DNA from: Cryptomeria japonica | Lineage: Eukaryota > Streptophyta > Pinopsida > Cupressales > Cupressaceae | Direction of reading: 5' to 3' | Assembly (NCBI RefSeq): GCF_030272615.1 | Contig: NC_081413.1 | Coordinates: forward strand, 722,451,649 to 722,515,648 | DNA length: 64,000 nucleotides | Shown here: one piece after another, positions 13,257-24,436 of the stretch | How positions within the stretch are numbered: position 1 is the stretch's first letter | How the letters are laid out: each line of letters opens with the position of its first letter | Program-made: the position numbers and the translations under genes | The notes under the pieces: model-generated | What the model saw: the letters and a program-made list of their open reading frames with translations, nothing else | Told to the model about the DNA's origin: nothing | The model's database searches: none

Positions 13257-13990
13257 ATGCCAGGGTTAGATCCAGAGCTTATTATGCATCACCTGAATGT
13301 TAATCTAGGAGACAAACTAGTCAAACAAAAATTAAGGAAAATGCATCTGCATATCACTCTTCTAGTCAAGGCAAAACTAAAGAAATTACTGGATGTCAAA
13401 TTTATCAGACCTGTAGCTTATCCTCAATGGGTATCCAACATTGTTCCTATTTCAAAACCAGATAAAAGCATCAGAATATGCATAGACTTCAGAGATCTTA
13501 ATAACGCATGTCCAAAGGATGACTTTCCTTTGCCTAACATCGACATCGTTGTAGATTTAACTGCTGGACACTCCATGTTTTCTTTAATGGATGGTTTCTC
13601 TAGATACAATCAGATCAAAATAGCACTCAAAGATCAAGAAAAAACAGCTTTCACGTGCCCATGGGGTACTTTCTACTGGAACATCATACCTTTTGGACTA
13701 AATAACACAGGTGCTACATATCAAAGAGCTATGACAACTATATTTCATGACATGATGCATACATTCATGGAAGACTATGTGGATGACATATTAGCTAAAT
13801 CATACAATAGAGAAGAACATATAGAGATACCGGAAAAGATCTTTGATAGGTTAGAACAATACAAGCTAAGGCTAAATCCTAAGAAATGTGTCTTTGGTGT
13901 CACTTCAGGAAAGCTATTGGGATACATTGTTTCAGCAAGAGGTATCAAAGTAGATCTAGCTAAGGAATCATGGAAATGGCATCTCCCAAG
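13257..13990 (+). pseudogene. Tat reverse transcriptase
   Basis: Reverse transcriptase copies element RNA into DNA. The open stretch has the usual motifs in order: WVSNIVPISKPD, IRICIDFRDLNNACPKDDFPLP, the conserved LMDGFSRYNQI, the pocket TAFTCPWGTF, LPFGL-type text as IIPFGLNNTGATYQR, and the catalytic YVDD (in MEDYVDDILAKS). Then come LRLNPKKCVFGV and a LGYIVSARGI block. All catalytic aspartates are present here. A frameshift near 13970 separates it from the downstream RNase H, so no full polyprotein can be made. Confidence 0.88.
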
Positions 13991-14630
13991 AATATCAGTC
14001 AACTAAGATCACTACAAGGAAGACTCCAGTCAATCAGAAGATTGGTGGCTCAATTAGCAGATAAATGTCAACCATTTATTCACCTATTTCACAAACATGT
14101 TAATTTTAAATGGGACCATCAATGTGAAGAAGCATTCAACAAGATCAAGGCATATCTCATGCAACCACCTATTCTAATGTCACCAATTCTAGGAAAGCCA
14201 TTATTACTCTATGTGTCAACTACCGAAGCATCATTGGGAGTTTTGCTCACATACGAAGATAAGGAAGGAAAAGAACAAGCCATCTACTACATCAACAGAA
14301 CATTAGTGGGATACGAGGTTAACTAATCATCAACACAAAAAGCATGCTTGGCAGTAGTTTTTGTTTCTCAAAAACTACGACACTATCTACTATCTCACTC
14401 CATCAAGTTGATAGCTAAAATCGATCCTCTGAAGTATTTACTTAGCAAAGCCACATTGACATGACGACTAGCAAAATGGATCATGATTCTAAGCGAGTTT
14501 GATATCAAATATGTTGACAAAAAAGCTATCAAGGGACAAGTCATCGCAGATCAACTAGCAGAGACACCACTTCAAGATGACCATCCTCTACAGATTGAAT
14601 TCCTAGATGTTGATATCCTAATAGTCACAA
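13970..14630 (+). pseudogene. Tat RT connection and first RNase H
   Basis: After a frameshift the frame continues with ISQLRSLQGRLQSIRR-type connection text, then the Ty3-type RNase H. ATEASLGVLLTYED matches the first Asp block, but with Glu in T-E-A-S where Asp is expected. YYINRTLVGYE follows. A stop falls at 14324-14326, then KACLAVVFVSQKLRHYL and YLLSKATLT. Stops at 14326 and about 14462 interrupt it. It removes RNA from the RNA-DNA hybrid in the normal cycle. Confidence 0.75.
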
Positions 14631-14632
14631 CA

Positions 14633-15060
14633 AAAGTATGGCAACTATACTTTGATGGTTCATAAACACAACACGGATCAAGAGCAAGAATTTTGTTCAT
14701 CACACCACAACGGCATACAATCTCGAATGCATACAAATTATGCTTTCTATGTACAAACAATATAGCAGAGTATGAAGCATTGGTAACATGTATCAAAATG
14801 GTTGGAGAATGGAATATTAAACAACTTCAAGTCTTTGGAGACCCTCAGCTTGTCATTAATCAAATCAATGATGACTATCAAACAAAAGATGACAAACTCA
14901 TGCCTTACAAAAAGATGGTGGATGATATCAAGAAGTACTTTGTAGAAATAAATTTTGAACAAATTCCAAGAAATGACAACAAAGCGGCAGACACCATGGA
15001 TACACTTGCTTCTCTATTGCAGACACAGGAAAATCAACAGCGTTATGAATTCTTGGTTGA
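14633..15060 (+). pseudogene. Tat second RNase H (aRH) domain
   Basis: A second, archaeal/plant-type RNase H follows the first, which is a hallmark of the Tat lineage. The blocks are WQLYFDGS (first Asp), then TNNIAEYEALVTCI (Glu), LQVFGDPQLVINQI (Asp), and EQIPRNDNKAADTM with the last Asp near the end. A stop after the first block (14663-14665) and changes such as P for S in GDPQ show decay. Family knowledge: one of the two RNase H copies is often inactive in these elements. Which one that would be cannot be told here. Confidence 0.8.
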
Positions 15061-15297
15061 AGAGTTGTTTTATCTCGCCTTTAATTGTCCTGATTCCCAA
15101 ACCATCTATCAACTTATTGGACATGATTCCTCCCGCTATGGCCAAGCTTACACATACTTGAAAGACAATACCTTACCTCCTGATTTATCGAAAAACCAGA
15201 AGAGGAACTTTATCTGCCAATCCTCTCATTTTACTCTCGTTGTAGATACCCTATATAAACGAGATATAGACGATACTCTCTTAAGATGTCTTGAATA

Positions 15298-16380
15298 AGA
15301 AGAATCTAAGAAGGATTTACATGAAGTCCATAATGACATTTGTGGCACTCATTCAAGTGGTCTTACGCTTTCGAAAAAACTCATACGCTTGGGCTACTAT
15401 TGGCCGACTATGGAACGAGATTCTTTTAAGATAGCAAGAACATGCAAACAATGTCAAATCCATGAGAACTTGGTCCATGCACTAGCACAAGAACTTCATG
15501 CTTTAGCAACATCTTGGCCTTTTTTGTCAATGGGGTTTGGATCTAGTAGGAAAGATAAATCCTTCCTCATCTAATGGACACAAATTCATTCTGGTGGCTA
15601 CAAAATATTTCACAAAATGGATTGAAGTGGTACCTCTCATCAACATCACAGGAAAACAAATTGTTGCATTTATCTTGAATTATATCATTTGTCGCTATGG
15701 AATACCAATGACCATCATCACTGATAATGGGCGACCATTCAAGAATTAGGATGTATAAGAGCTATGTGAGAAGTTCAAAATCTAGCACAGATTCTCAACA
15801 CAATATTATCCACAGGGAAATGGATAGGCAGAAGCTTCTAACAAAATTATTCTGAAAATCCTCAAAAAGACAGTGAATGATACTGAAAAAGAATGGCATA
15901 TTCAACTAAACCCCGCTCTATGGGCCTATCGCACCACTATCCGCACACCGATAGGTGCCACACCTTTCTCTCTTGTATATGGATCAAAAGCCATATTTCC
16001 AATTGAAGTAGAGATACCCTCTCTACGTGTATCACTAAAAGGTCTAATCCCAGATGAAGAACAAAGAGTATCTAGACTACAAGAGTTAGAACTGATCCAT
16101 GAACAAAGACAAAATGCCTTTGATCATCTAAAGGTATATCAACAAAGAATGTGTCGAAGCTATAATCACAAGGTTAAACCATGAATCTTTCAAGTGACAG
16201 AACTAGTGCTAAAAGAAAATCCACGCAACCAGGCAGATCGAGAAAAGAAAGGAAAATTTGAACCAGACTGGTTAGGTCCATTTGTGGTCACAACAATATT
16301 TGGGTTAGGAGAATATCAGCTATCAACATAGGAAAGCGATCGACTTGAAGAACCTATCAATAGCATGCACCTGAAAAAAT
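15298..16380 (+). pseudogene. Tat integrase, broken
   Basis: Integrase inserts the cDNA into the genome. The HHCC zinc domain spans about 15310-15480 (HNDICGTH, GYYWPTM, CKQCQIH). The frame shifts near 15530. The core follows with LDLVGKI, FTKWIEVVPL and ITDNGRPFKN, then stops at 15748-15750 and nearby, then YYPQGNG and [20 protein letters not shown]. The C-terminal GPF-type tail (PDWLGPFVV, about 16262-16290) and a final MHLKKFYV end the pol. The Asp residues are visible and the Glu lies in the decayed NG-AEASN block. It is non-functional as read. Confidence 0.82.
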
Positions 16381-16725
16381 TCTATGTCTCAAAAATCAGA
16401 AAAATAAAAAAATAGTGAAAAATCAGAAAAAAAAAAGAAAAAAAAAGTGAAAAATAAAAAAAAATCCAAAATAGTGAAAAAGAAGCAAATCCAAAAAGAT
16501 CAAATATTAGAAAAAGTGCAATAAAAACAGATGGTGAAAACTTGGAAACAGGTGCTATCTGTCTGCTAGCTCTTCCATCTATTAGTTCATGCATTCTTTT
16601 CGCTTGCATTCATTCTTCCATTAGCTCTATACATGACCATCATCAAGCATTTGTACATACACAAACATCTCAGGTGGCTTCTTACCATGGTTTGGATCAT
16701 TGGACATATCATAATAACTTTATTT

Positions 16726-16793
16726 CTAGGCTGGGGCCAAAATCCTACACCTAGTTGGGGGAAAAATCCTACACCTAGCTAGGGGCAAAACTC
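16726..16793 (+). repeat. Three PPT-like units in tandem
   Basis: Three units of about 25 bp start at 16726, 16751 and 16775: CTAGGCTGGGGCCAAAA, CTAGTTGGGGGAAAAA and CTAGCTAGGGGCAAAA. The first two are followed by TCCTACAC. Each carries a purine tract similar to the true PPT (AGAGGGGCAAAA). They could be decayed internal priming sites. Confidence 0.7.
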
Positions 16794-17697
16794 TTGGTCA
16801 TTTTGAGCTTAATCTAACAAGTAGAACAACGGTTAGACAACTCTTATCAAGCAAAAACTGAGACACATCATTGAACATGAGATCAAACTATCAACTATCA
16901 AGCTATCACAAAATCAATCTAAGCACATCACACACCTTTCAGTGGATAATACCTTTTTGGATAATGATTTTAACATGATTGTTCAACTTTTCTATATTGA
17001 TTTTTGCTATCATGATTTCTGAGTGACTCTAGGATGTCTTGTACTAGAGGAACAAGGAAGAAACATGATATTTTTCTTGTCTGTTGTCTGAAAATTAATC
17101 ATTAATATGTGCAAATTTGTCTCGGGACATGATCATCGGAGTATCATTGAAGACATTTCTGATTTACATATTGAAATGATTAATACTACCTGTTTTATGC
17201 AAGAAACACTCAGGTCATCTCGGTTCAATTATACCTCAATGCTTGTGTTAACTTGCTATATCAAAATCCAGTAAAGAAGTGCTCAGGTCATCATGGTTTA
17301 ATTATACCATCGATGTTTGCACTCACTTTCCACATTTCAAAAGCTCAATGATGACAAAAAATGCAAAATAATCCAGTGACTGGTCTGGTCATAGCTTTGC
17401 ATTTGCATTTTAGCTCGCATTTCATTCTTGCATGGGATCATAAAGGCTCCTTTTATCCAAGGTTAAATCTATCGTAGGAATCATCAAGTATCATCACAAG
17501 TGTATACGCAATCAGAATAATGACCCAAATCTCTTCAGATATTGTCGACGCAATGAAAATCTTATGCTATCTTTCTCAATAGAATCAACAATCAGCATAT
17601 CCAAAATTTCTGCAACTTGATATCAACAAAATGTCAGTTCTTTATCAATCAACCTTATCAAATCAAATCAATCAATCAAACCTAATCACTCTATCAT

Positions 17698-17880
17698 GTC
17701 TTATATAGGATAAATCCTTCCTGAAACCAGATGATCTAATTCAGATTCATGTCTTATACATGATGTATCCTTCCTGAAACCAGACATTTTGATCATGTCT
17801 TATATAGGATGAATCCTTCCTGAAACCAGATGCTTTGATCATCGTTGTCTTATACAGGATGAATCCTTCCTGAAACCAGA
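17698..17880 (+). repeat. Subterminal array, four ~50-bp units
   Basis: Units start at 17698, 17751, 17797 and 17847. Each has GTCTTATAYAGGATGAAT or a variant followed by CCTTCCTGAAACCAGA. Two related units occur in element 3 at 32807-32890, so the motif is shared by two element families. Confidence 0.85.
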
Positions 17881-18175
17881 TTGAATCTAGATCTTATCAA
17901 TCTAATCAATCAAGATTTTTTAATCTTACCAATATAATCAATCAAGCTAATCAAAGAACTCACATTTTCATCAACCACAGTTGCAGAGATCAAATAAAAT
18001 CTATTGGGATATCATATCAATCTCACAAAAACTCCAAAGATCAATTATCTCAATTGATCTCTCGAGGGGGCATCATCATACCAGAATTTAGCAATCAAGA
18101 GCTGGGGCATCCTATCAAATCAATATCATCATAAAATGAGATTATTCTTTGAATCAACGCATCATCACACCTCGC

Positions 18176-18192
18176 TTCAAAGAGGGGCAAAA
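18176..18192 (+). promoter_or_regulatory. Polypurine tract of Tat element
   Basis: TTCAAAGAGGGGCAAAA directly precedes the 3' LTR and is the primer site for plus-strand DNA synthesis. It is nearly identical to the PPT of element 3 at 35016-35028. Confidence 0.88.
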
Positions 18193-19213
18193 TGTATACA
18201 CCTAAAAATGATCTGAAGTAATTAATTAAATAAGCAATTATTTAATTAATCTCCCTCCCCAATTTAATTGAATTCACTAAGCAATTTGATTAAATTCCTC
18301 TTCATCTACTTATTAATAAATCTAAGGATTTATTTAATAGGTTCATTTCACCCCTTTAATTAATTAATTCAAATTAATTAATTCCCTCCATCCAAAATCA
18401 TTTCTTCTAAATCCTTTAATTAATTAAAACAAATCAAATCCATGAGTTGTTGAGATTAATTATCCTTTTCATATTATTTGAATTTTTAAATTCAAATTCT
18501 CCTAACTTATACCACTCCTAAACCCAACCATTCCTAAACCTAACCCATTCTACCTACCACCATGTCCCCTTTCATCTAACATCTTCTAGAACCTTTGTGA
18601 CACTTGTCACCAAGTGTTCCCTTTCATCCAACCCTTCTAGAAGCCTCTTGACACTTGTCACCATAGAGATGATAGATGTTCCCTTTAATCCAACCCACTT
18701 TTCCAACCTCCTCCAATTTAACCATTGATATCTTCTAATCAATCTTGACCATTGATTCTTGCCACATCATCCCTAGCCTTGGGAAATCCTATAAATAGAC
18801 CTCATTTTGAGCAATATGGATCCCATCTCATTTTCATCTTATGCATTATTATTATAGGCATCTAGCTTCTAGTTTATCATTCTTAGCAGTGTTATCATGC
18901 TCAATTTTAGCTTAATTGCATCTTAATCTTAGTTCATTTTCTAGATCAATCATGAACTCATATAGCTTAATCATGCTATTCTTGCTAGATCATGCATTTT
19001 CACCATTCAAATCCTCCATCTAAGTGTAGTCAAGTCACTGGAATATGCATAATCAGATCTGAGAGCATTTTTCATACTCGCATTTACTAGGAGGCAATAA
19101 GTCGGTTAGCTATGGTTTTACATTTCTTGGATTTAAATCTTATAACCATGCTTGTAATGATTTATTGAGTGCACTGTGGTTGCAGGTACATGTACACTTC
19201 ACAGAGCACGACA
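18193..19213 (+). repeat. 3' LTR of Tat element
   Basis: It begins TGTATACACC and ends GCACGACA and is paired with 5990-7015. The TATA box lies at 18790-18797. It is followed directly by the AGATG duplication (19214-19218). Differences from the 5' copy are scattered single changes and a few small indels in the TTAATT-rich region. Confidence 0.92.
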
Positions 19214-20508
19214 AGATGCATGAAAACTACTAATTTGCCATTACATTCAAAAGAAGGATGAATCCAACAGATCCAATTCCCAAATCAAGGATGATAAGGA
19301 CTCAATACTAATTGGATTCAAGGGGGTGTGAATTTGTTTGCCTTCTTTTGTGAGTTGAAATGCTAAAATTATGTTAAAGTGTTGAAAATGAAGGTAAAAA
19401 TGTGGAAATAGTGAGCTATAGTCGGCAAATTTTTACACACACCTAGATCTGAGAAATATAAGTGGATTCAAACCTAATCCCCCAAAAATCTCAAAAAATG
19501 TCAAGACCGGAGTGCCCATCACCTTGGTCCTCCTAATTTTTTGCATGCTAAAGAGGGTTGATTCGTATATGCAAATAATGTCTATTCTAAAGAGTACAAC
19601 TTTATACCTATTTCCTATACATAGAATGAAGGGGAGATAGGTTGGGAATAGGGGTTTGCCTAAGTCAAACCTCGGTTTAGGAATTAACCTTGATTGGAAT
19701 GTTGCAAATACTGAAATAAATAATGGAATGATATACCTCAGATATGCAATGATTAATAATGATGCTTTGCTTCTTGAATGTAATCACATGTATGTTGTAT
19801 GAAATGGCATGAACATGACAAAACCTTAATCACACACACATTCTTGCATATGAATGTTCTAATTTTCTCCACAATGGTTGATATTGACTTGATGAGTGCT
19901 TGATGTGTTGATTGAAGACTTCACATAACCTGCACTTTCACTTCACAAGAGGATCCTTCAATTGTTTGAGTTGTTGGATCCCTCAAATGAGGAAAGGAAA
20001 GACTATATATATGAAACCCTAACTTTGTTTTTTATCATAGGCTGACCTATAAATGATATAATTTCATACCAAATCGGATTTAAACATTATAATACCACCA
20101 AAACATGATCCTGAAATTTGGGGAGAAAAAGTTGGGATCAACTTTTTTTCCAATTTTTTAGTGATGCAAGGTATCAAGATTATAAAGTCAACCCCATGTG
20201 GATATGACAATTCAAGGCATTTAGATATGCGAAATTGGGCCTTGAAGGTTGAAATGGGACAAATTAGGGCTTTTGATGAAAAAATTAATTGAAAGAATAA
20301 AATAAAAAGAGGCACACTTAGAATTAAGGGCCCACTTTTATGATGTGTAGAAGGATGAAATAGGACCTTAAATTAAAATAAATTAATTAATTAAATTCTT
20401 AAAGGGAAATTAAAATGCAAGATGCAACACACTAAGGCGGGTGCTAACCTAAGCATGGAATTGTACCACCCAATTAAGGGTGTACAATTTATGACGTTAT
20501 AGATCTGA

Positions 20509-21457
20509 AAGTTCAAAGCAAGGCATAAAGAAGTTAACAAAGAGTTGAAACAAGAAAATGATATTGTTGTGTCTAAAGATGTATATTGAAGAGAGAAAGA
20601 AAGTGGAAGAAAGTCTGAAGGACATAATCAATCAAAAGACAGAAGAATGTGGAACATGAAACAAGAAATCATGAAGCTGAAGTCAGAAGCAAAATAAATC
20701 ATGAACCTGCAATCAGAAGCAAAAAAAAATCATGAAGTTGAAGTCAGAAGAAAAAGTCATTGAAAGCAATGCATATTTGGATAAACTGTTGGAAATGCAA
20801 AAATATCATAAAGATAAAGAAGGATTAGGTTTTCAATTTGGAGAATGTTCAAATCAGAATGACAAAGGGAAAGGCAAAGAACAAAAGGTGGAAGATGAAA
20901 ACAAACCCGAAGATGCAACCAAGGCCCTAAATCAAGTACCTATTGCAAATAAATCATCAGTTCCTCAACCAAATGCTCAAAGGTACCCATCATTCATTGT
21001 TTATTGGTTTCATTTCAAAATTTTTGGACATAAGGCTATAGAATGCAACCGTAAAATAAATCAAAATACTTAATGCTTTAATTGTAGAATTTTTTGACAC
21101 ATGGCTAATAAATGCAGTAATCAAGGTATGAATAGAAGCTATAGACCATTTGTGAATAGATTAAATGGATCACTTATGAATAATCCATTTCATGATAATT
21201 TTCATACATGCTATGGTTTTGGTCGTAAATCTAATCAATGTAGATCTAGAACAAATTCAGTGAATGTAGGACATAGGAATATCAAGTGTCACAATTGCAA
21301 CGAGTTTGGACATTTTACTAATAAGTGCAGGAATGTGATAGCTCTAGAAAAATTAGATGAATCTAAGAAGACTATTGTTATGGTATGGAGAAAGAAGGAA
21401 GAGAATGTGTCTACTGTGCTCAAGTCTGGTACAAGTGCATCATTCTCTGGAAATTGA
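20509..21457 (+). pseudogene. LARD A gag, coiled coil and zinc knuckles
   Basis: This continues the gag interrupted at 5957. A charged helix (HKEVNKELKQEND) leads into a short tandem repeat and an open stretch from 20732. Four zinc-knuckle positions follow. The first (near 21000) has lost both leading cysteines. The second, CFNCRIF-HMANKC (21073-21115), has a stop in place of the Gly. The third is partial (CYGFGRKSNQC). The fourth, CHNCNEFGHFTNKC (about 21289-21330), is a perfect CX2CX4HX4C. Knuckles of this kind bind element RNA. The tail is Lys/Glu-rich and ends at a TGA at 21455. The layout matches LARD B gag (59381-60505). Confidence 0.72.
20668..20758 (+). repeat. Tandem repeat, 3 x ~30 bp in gag
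   Basis: Units start at 20668, 20698 and 20729 and read ATCATGAAGCTGAAGTCAGA or close variants. The 31-bp length of the middle unit shifts the reading frame, which helps explain why the gag frame is broken here. Confidence 0.75.
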
Positions 21458-21814
21458 TCTGGTAGCATTGGCTTAGGGGTAATCTTAAAAAAAATCTATT
21501 TGTCCCCCTCTTCAGCAAGAGTTACATGTTGTGGGTTTGGCATGTTGGTATTGATATTGGCATTGGCGTTGGTGTTGGTGTTGGTGTTTGTGTGCTCTGG
21601 TAGATTAGATATGCAGAGTGCATTTGATGGCATCATTATGATAAGACAATTTTTAGCAAGAAAACCCAAGGCATATCAAGCAAGTTAAATATAAAGATCT
21701 GTGATCATTCTTGACATTGTGTGTTCAAGAGTCTAAAGAGGAAGAGCAGTTGAGGCATAGAAGAAGAATCAAAGTAGGATTAGCAAAAAGAGGTATTTAT
21801 TTCATTTATTTTCT

Positions 21815-23578
21815 ATGGAATCCAAGATGATAGTGATAAGAGAATATAGAAGTGGAGATTTTGGGAAGTTGGCAGAAGTTCAATTAGATGAATTTGATCT
21901 AAAGAAAATCATGAATCTTGAAAGTTCTTTCATAGATGAAGAATATTAGAGAATCAGAGAATTAGGGAATAAAGGTTTGGATATTTGGAGTGAGTTTCTG
22001 TGGTTTGCCAATGAGGATTCAATCAAGTTCATGTCAAGCCATGTTCAAGAAGATTTTACGATGTTGAACAAACCCTATCAGATTTCAAAAGAGGCTATAT
22101 CAACGATTTCTAGTCTTTGTGGTGTTGGAGCTCTTTCAGTGAAAAAATTACTCAAGAACAAAGAAGTCAAAAACCTAACTGGCATTATGGAAGATCAAAG
22201 AGCATTGCTAATTGGTGCAATCTTTGACCCATTGGTGAGGTATATTGTTTATGGTGTCTCTTACAACATTTATTTCTAAAACAAAGAAGGATCTACTTAT
22301 GTTATAGTTGTGTATGTTGCACATCAGATTGTAAAAGAAGGCAAGGATTTTAATTTGTGAGTTATTATTAATGCGATTAACAGAGAATATCACTATGATA
22401 AAAGAGTGGATATCCTTTACATTTTGGTTCCTTAATCATGTGTTTGATGCTTTATTTCTTGATATCTTTACCTTTGAAAGAGGATGTTGTATAGAATTCA
22501 AATAGCCTAGTTGGAAAGTAGACTTAGAAGTGTCTAAGTTGTCTAGTAGAAAAATATAAGGCATGTAAACATAATTTCATAAATCTTCAGAAGATGTGTT
22601 GTGGTCCAGTTTCTGGTATTGTCAGTTCTTCTAAGGAGAGTCCTTCCTCCGACAGAAGAAGGCTGAAGAGATCAGTTGTAGTTTCCCCTCCAGAATCAAA
22701 GATCATGAATATAAGTGAGGAGAAGAAAGATGTAATTAATCTTGATTATTAGAAACCTCATAGAGAAGCTAAAGGAAAGAAGGCTAATTTTTTTTAAAAA
22801 AAAGATAGTATTAATGAAGATGACCCTTGGAGAACAAAAAATATTTTGAGTATACTTGAAGAAGACGATGATATTAAGAAGATTGGTGATTTGTGGCTTG
22901 CTTGACCATCTTATGATCATGATAGCATTGAAGAAGGCTTAGTTGATTATCTACCCCAGAAGGACATTAGTTTGAATAATATGGTAGATATTTTATCAGA
23001 TGTGTTGGTTGAGCTGCTTGAAGATCGTTTGAAGAAGTCTCCCAAAGAAATTGTTGGAAAAGATGAAGTTCAGGAAGCTATGGAGAAAAGATATATCAGT
23101 ACGCAACTTGGAAATTATCAAAAATCATAACAAAAATGAGAGAACACATGTTGAAGATGTGGCCAAAGTATACAAATATTGTCTCTAGAGGCTTGCTGCT
23201 ATTGAGAATTGCAGAGCTAAAATTGACTCCATTGAATCTAAGTTGAACTCTCTTGGTAAAAATTTTGATACTTTTAGTGATAAAGATGGTGAATAGAGAA
23301 AAAGGATAAATTCTTTGTAGTCAGAGCTTTTGTTTATTCGAAGCTCGAGAGAAGATGTACTGAATACTTTTTGGAAAGTGAAAGAGATAGTTGAAGCTAA
23401 ATTGGAATATTTCTCTAATCTCCTTATTGAAGTTGAAAAGTGTGTGCAAAATCCTTCCATACCTGATTATTTATCTAATTCTATCGATTTGTTGGTGGAG
23501 AACGACAATTTGTGTGTAAACCTCAGAATGACAGTGAACTCCTGGAAGATCTTTCTTTCGGAACTTAAAGAGAGGTAA
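21815..23578 (+). pseudogene. LARD A ORF2, unknown accessory protein
   Basis: I do not recognise a known enzyme in this ORF. The ATG at 21815 is in frame with the open stretch 21977-22279 (one stop, at about 21947-21949). Phrases such as LNKPYQISKEAISTISSL, MEDQRALLIGAIFD and VAHQIVKEGKDFNL line up with LARD B ORF2 (DRPYKITKQTIEVVTCL, TINDVIEQDVRFAL, YEMLKEDKRYNLC), so the protein is shared by the family. The C-terminal part (about 23200-23578) is Glu/Lys/Leu-rich and probably a coiled coil. Frameshifts and stops break the middle (22430-23200). There is no membrane segment or catalytic motif. A weak resemblance to the 'putative plant transposon protein' domain is inference only. Confidence 0.55.
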
Positions 23579-24436
23579 CCTTTTTAGGCAAAGTGCAATT
23601 GAAACATTTGTTTTTGGAAATATAGTTTTGTGGTAACCTTTTTGTTGTTACCCATTGTTCTTGATGTCAAAGGGGGAGAAATATAGACATTTTCCAAGGG
23701 AGAGAGATATGGAGAGATATGGAGAATAGAGAATATATTTCTAAGGGGGAGAAAAGGTGGTTATAAGTGTTTTGCCATTTTATGTATAAAATAAGAGTTA
23801 ATTATCAAACTATTCTAAACAACACACAAATGAGACAATAATAAAGTGGAAAGCAAAGTAGACATAAACAATACAAATTTAGTCCTCCTTGCGATGTCCC
23901 ATTTTTCCTCTAACTCTAAGGATCTTGTACATATTTTGATGTGGTTCTTAGTAGTAGCAAGATCAACAAAATGACTACCTAGAATATGAGTAGCTAAATG
24001 ATATTATGCTAAATGCATGATTTGATATAGCATAATACTAAAATGCTATGATAATTGCTAATTACTCAATTGATAAAGTGCAGAATTAAACTAGCATGAA
24101 GAAGCTAAAAACATAAGGAGCAACCCATTTGAATGCAAATGAGATACTTTTTATAGATTTTCCAAGGCCAAGGTTGAGGTGGCACGAATCAACAATGCAG
24201 ATTCAATATCGAGATATCAAAGGTTGAAAATGAAGAAGTTGGAGAGGAGAGACACTTGTCATCCCTAGAGGGACAAGTGTCAAGGGCTTCTCAAGAAATG
24301 CCAACAAGAGGGCAAGTGTCAAGGGAAGGAAGGACAAGTGGCAAAGGTGCCATGTGTCCTCAAGTGAGGGTGAACAACCCACAAGAGGTTAGGATAACCT
24401 TGGTAAAAGGATAGAGGGTTAGGTTAACCAATGTCC
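23579..24436 (+). other. LARD A tail and truncation zone
   Basis: It contains the phrase TTGATGTCAAAGGGGGAGAA (purine tract 23669-23681) and a second tract, AAGGGGGAGAAAAGG, at 23743-23757. These are PPT-like, but neither is followed by a copy of the 4544 LTR. From about 23780 the sequence is unrelated AT-rich DNA with repeated GACAAGTGTCAAGGG phrases (24240-24330). No gene is seen. Confidence 0.5.

Larger units (their letters stand above)
16381..18175 (+). other. Tat 3' noncoding region
   Basis: About 1.8 kb between integrase and PPT with no supported gene. It contains an A-rich run (16395-16520), three PPT-like units (16726-16793) and the 50-bp array (17698-17880). Near 18060 the phrase CTCGAGGGGGCATCATCAT resembles CCCGAGGGGGCATACTCAT at about 34440 in element 3. 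Confidence 0.65.
5990..19213 (+). mobile_element. Ty3/gypsy Tat-lineage element, full length, defective
   Basis: A complete insertion of 13.2 kb with two LTRs of about 1.02 kb and a perfect 5-bp target-site duplication AGATG (5985-5989 and 19214-19218). The order is LTR, primer-binding site, long leader, gag, protease, a 1.7-kb spacer, RT, RNase H, a second RNase H, integrase, long 3' noncoding, PPT, LTR. Integrase after RT is the gypsy order. The second RNase H with NNIAEYEAL and the MPGLDPEL phrase before RT point to the Tat (Tat/Retand/Ogre) lineage. Coding frames are broken by many stops and several frameshifts, so it is not autonomous today. My hand alignment of the LTRs gives about 35 differences, roughly 3.4%. 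Confidence 0.9.
5958..20486 (+). other. Unclassified ~1.3-kb insertion in gag, itself split by Tat
   Basis: About 1.3 kb (5958-5989 plus 19214-20486) lies between the two halves of LARD A gag and has no coding capacity. It begins TGGTGAAAAATTAGGG and may end GGGTGTACA at 20486, so TG...CA ends are possible. A TATATATA box at about 20010 and the low complexity would fit a solo LTR. The flanks TATAA (5953-5957) and ATTTA (20487-20491) do not match, so no target-site duplication supports this reading. The Tat element was later inserted 32 bases inside its left end. Confidence 0.4.
4544..23700 (+). mobile_element. LARD A: pol-less Copia-LTR element, interrupted
   Basis: A large non-autonomous LTR element on the plus strand. 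In order it shows a 5' LTR (4544-5733), a Met-tRNA-type primer-binding site, the start of gag (5799-5957), a large interruption (5958-20486), the rest of gag with zinc knuckles (to 21457), a second ORF (21815-23578) and purine-rich tracts at 23669-23681 and 23743-23760. No protease, integrase, reverse transcriptase or RNase H is visible, so it must depend on enzymes supplied in trans. No 3' LTR matching 4544-5733 follows, so the right end is truncated or diverged. It has the same gag-then-ORF2 plan as LARD B at 54143-61197, which marks a shared family. Confidence 0.7.

Noticed and set aside
5985-19218. Tat element as two separate insertions
   Set aside because: LTRs match at both ends, PBS and PPT abut them and the AGATG duplication is exact, so it is one insertion.
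21500-21688. Frame with a run of Leu/Val (VLILALALVLVLVFV)
   Set aside because: Looks like a membrane segment, but the hydrophobic run comes from a simple TTGGYRTTGG repeat between gag and ORF2; no support as a gene.
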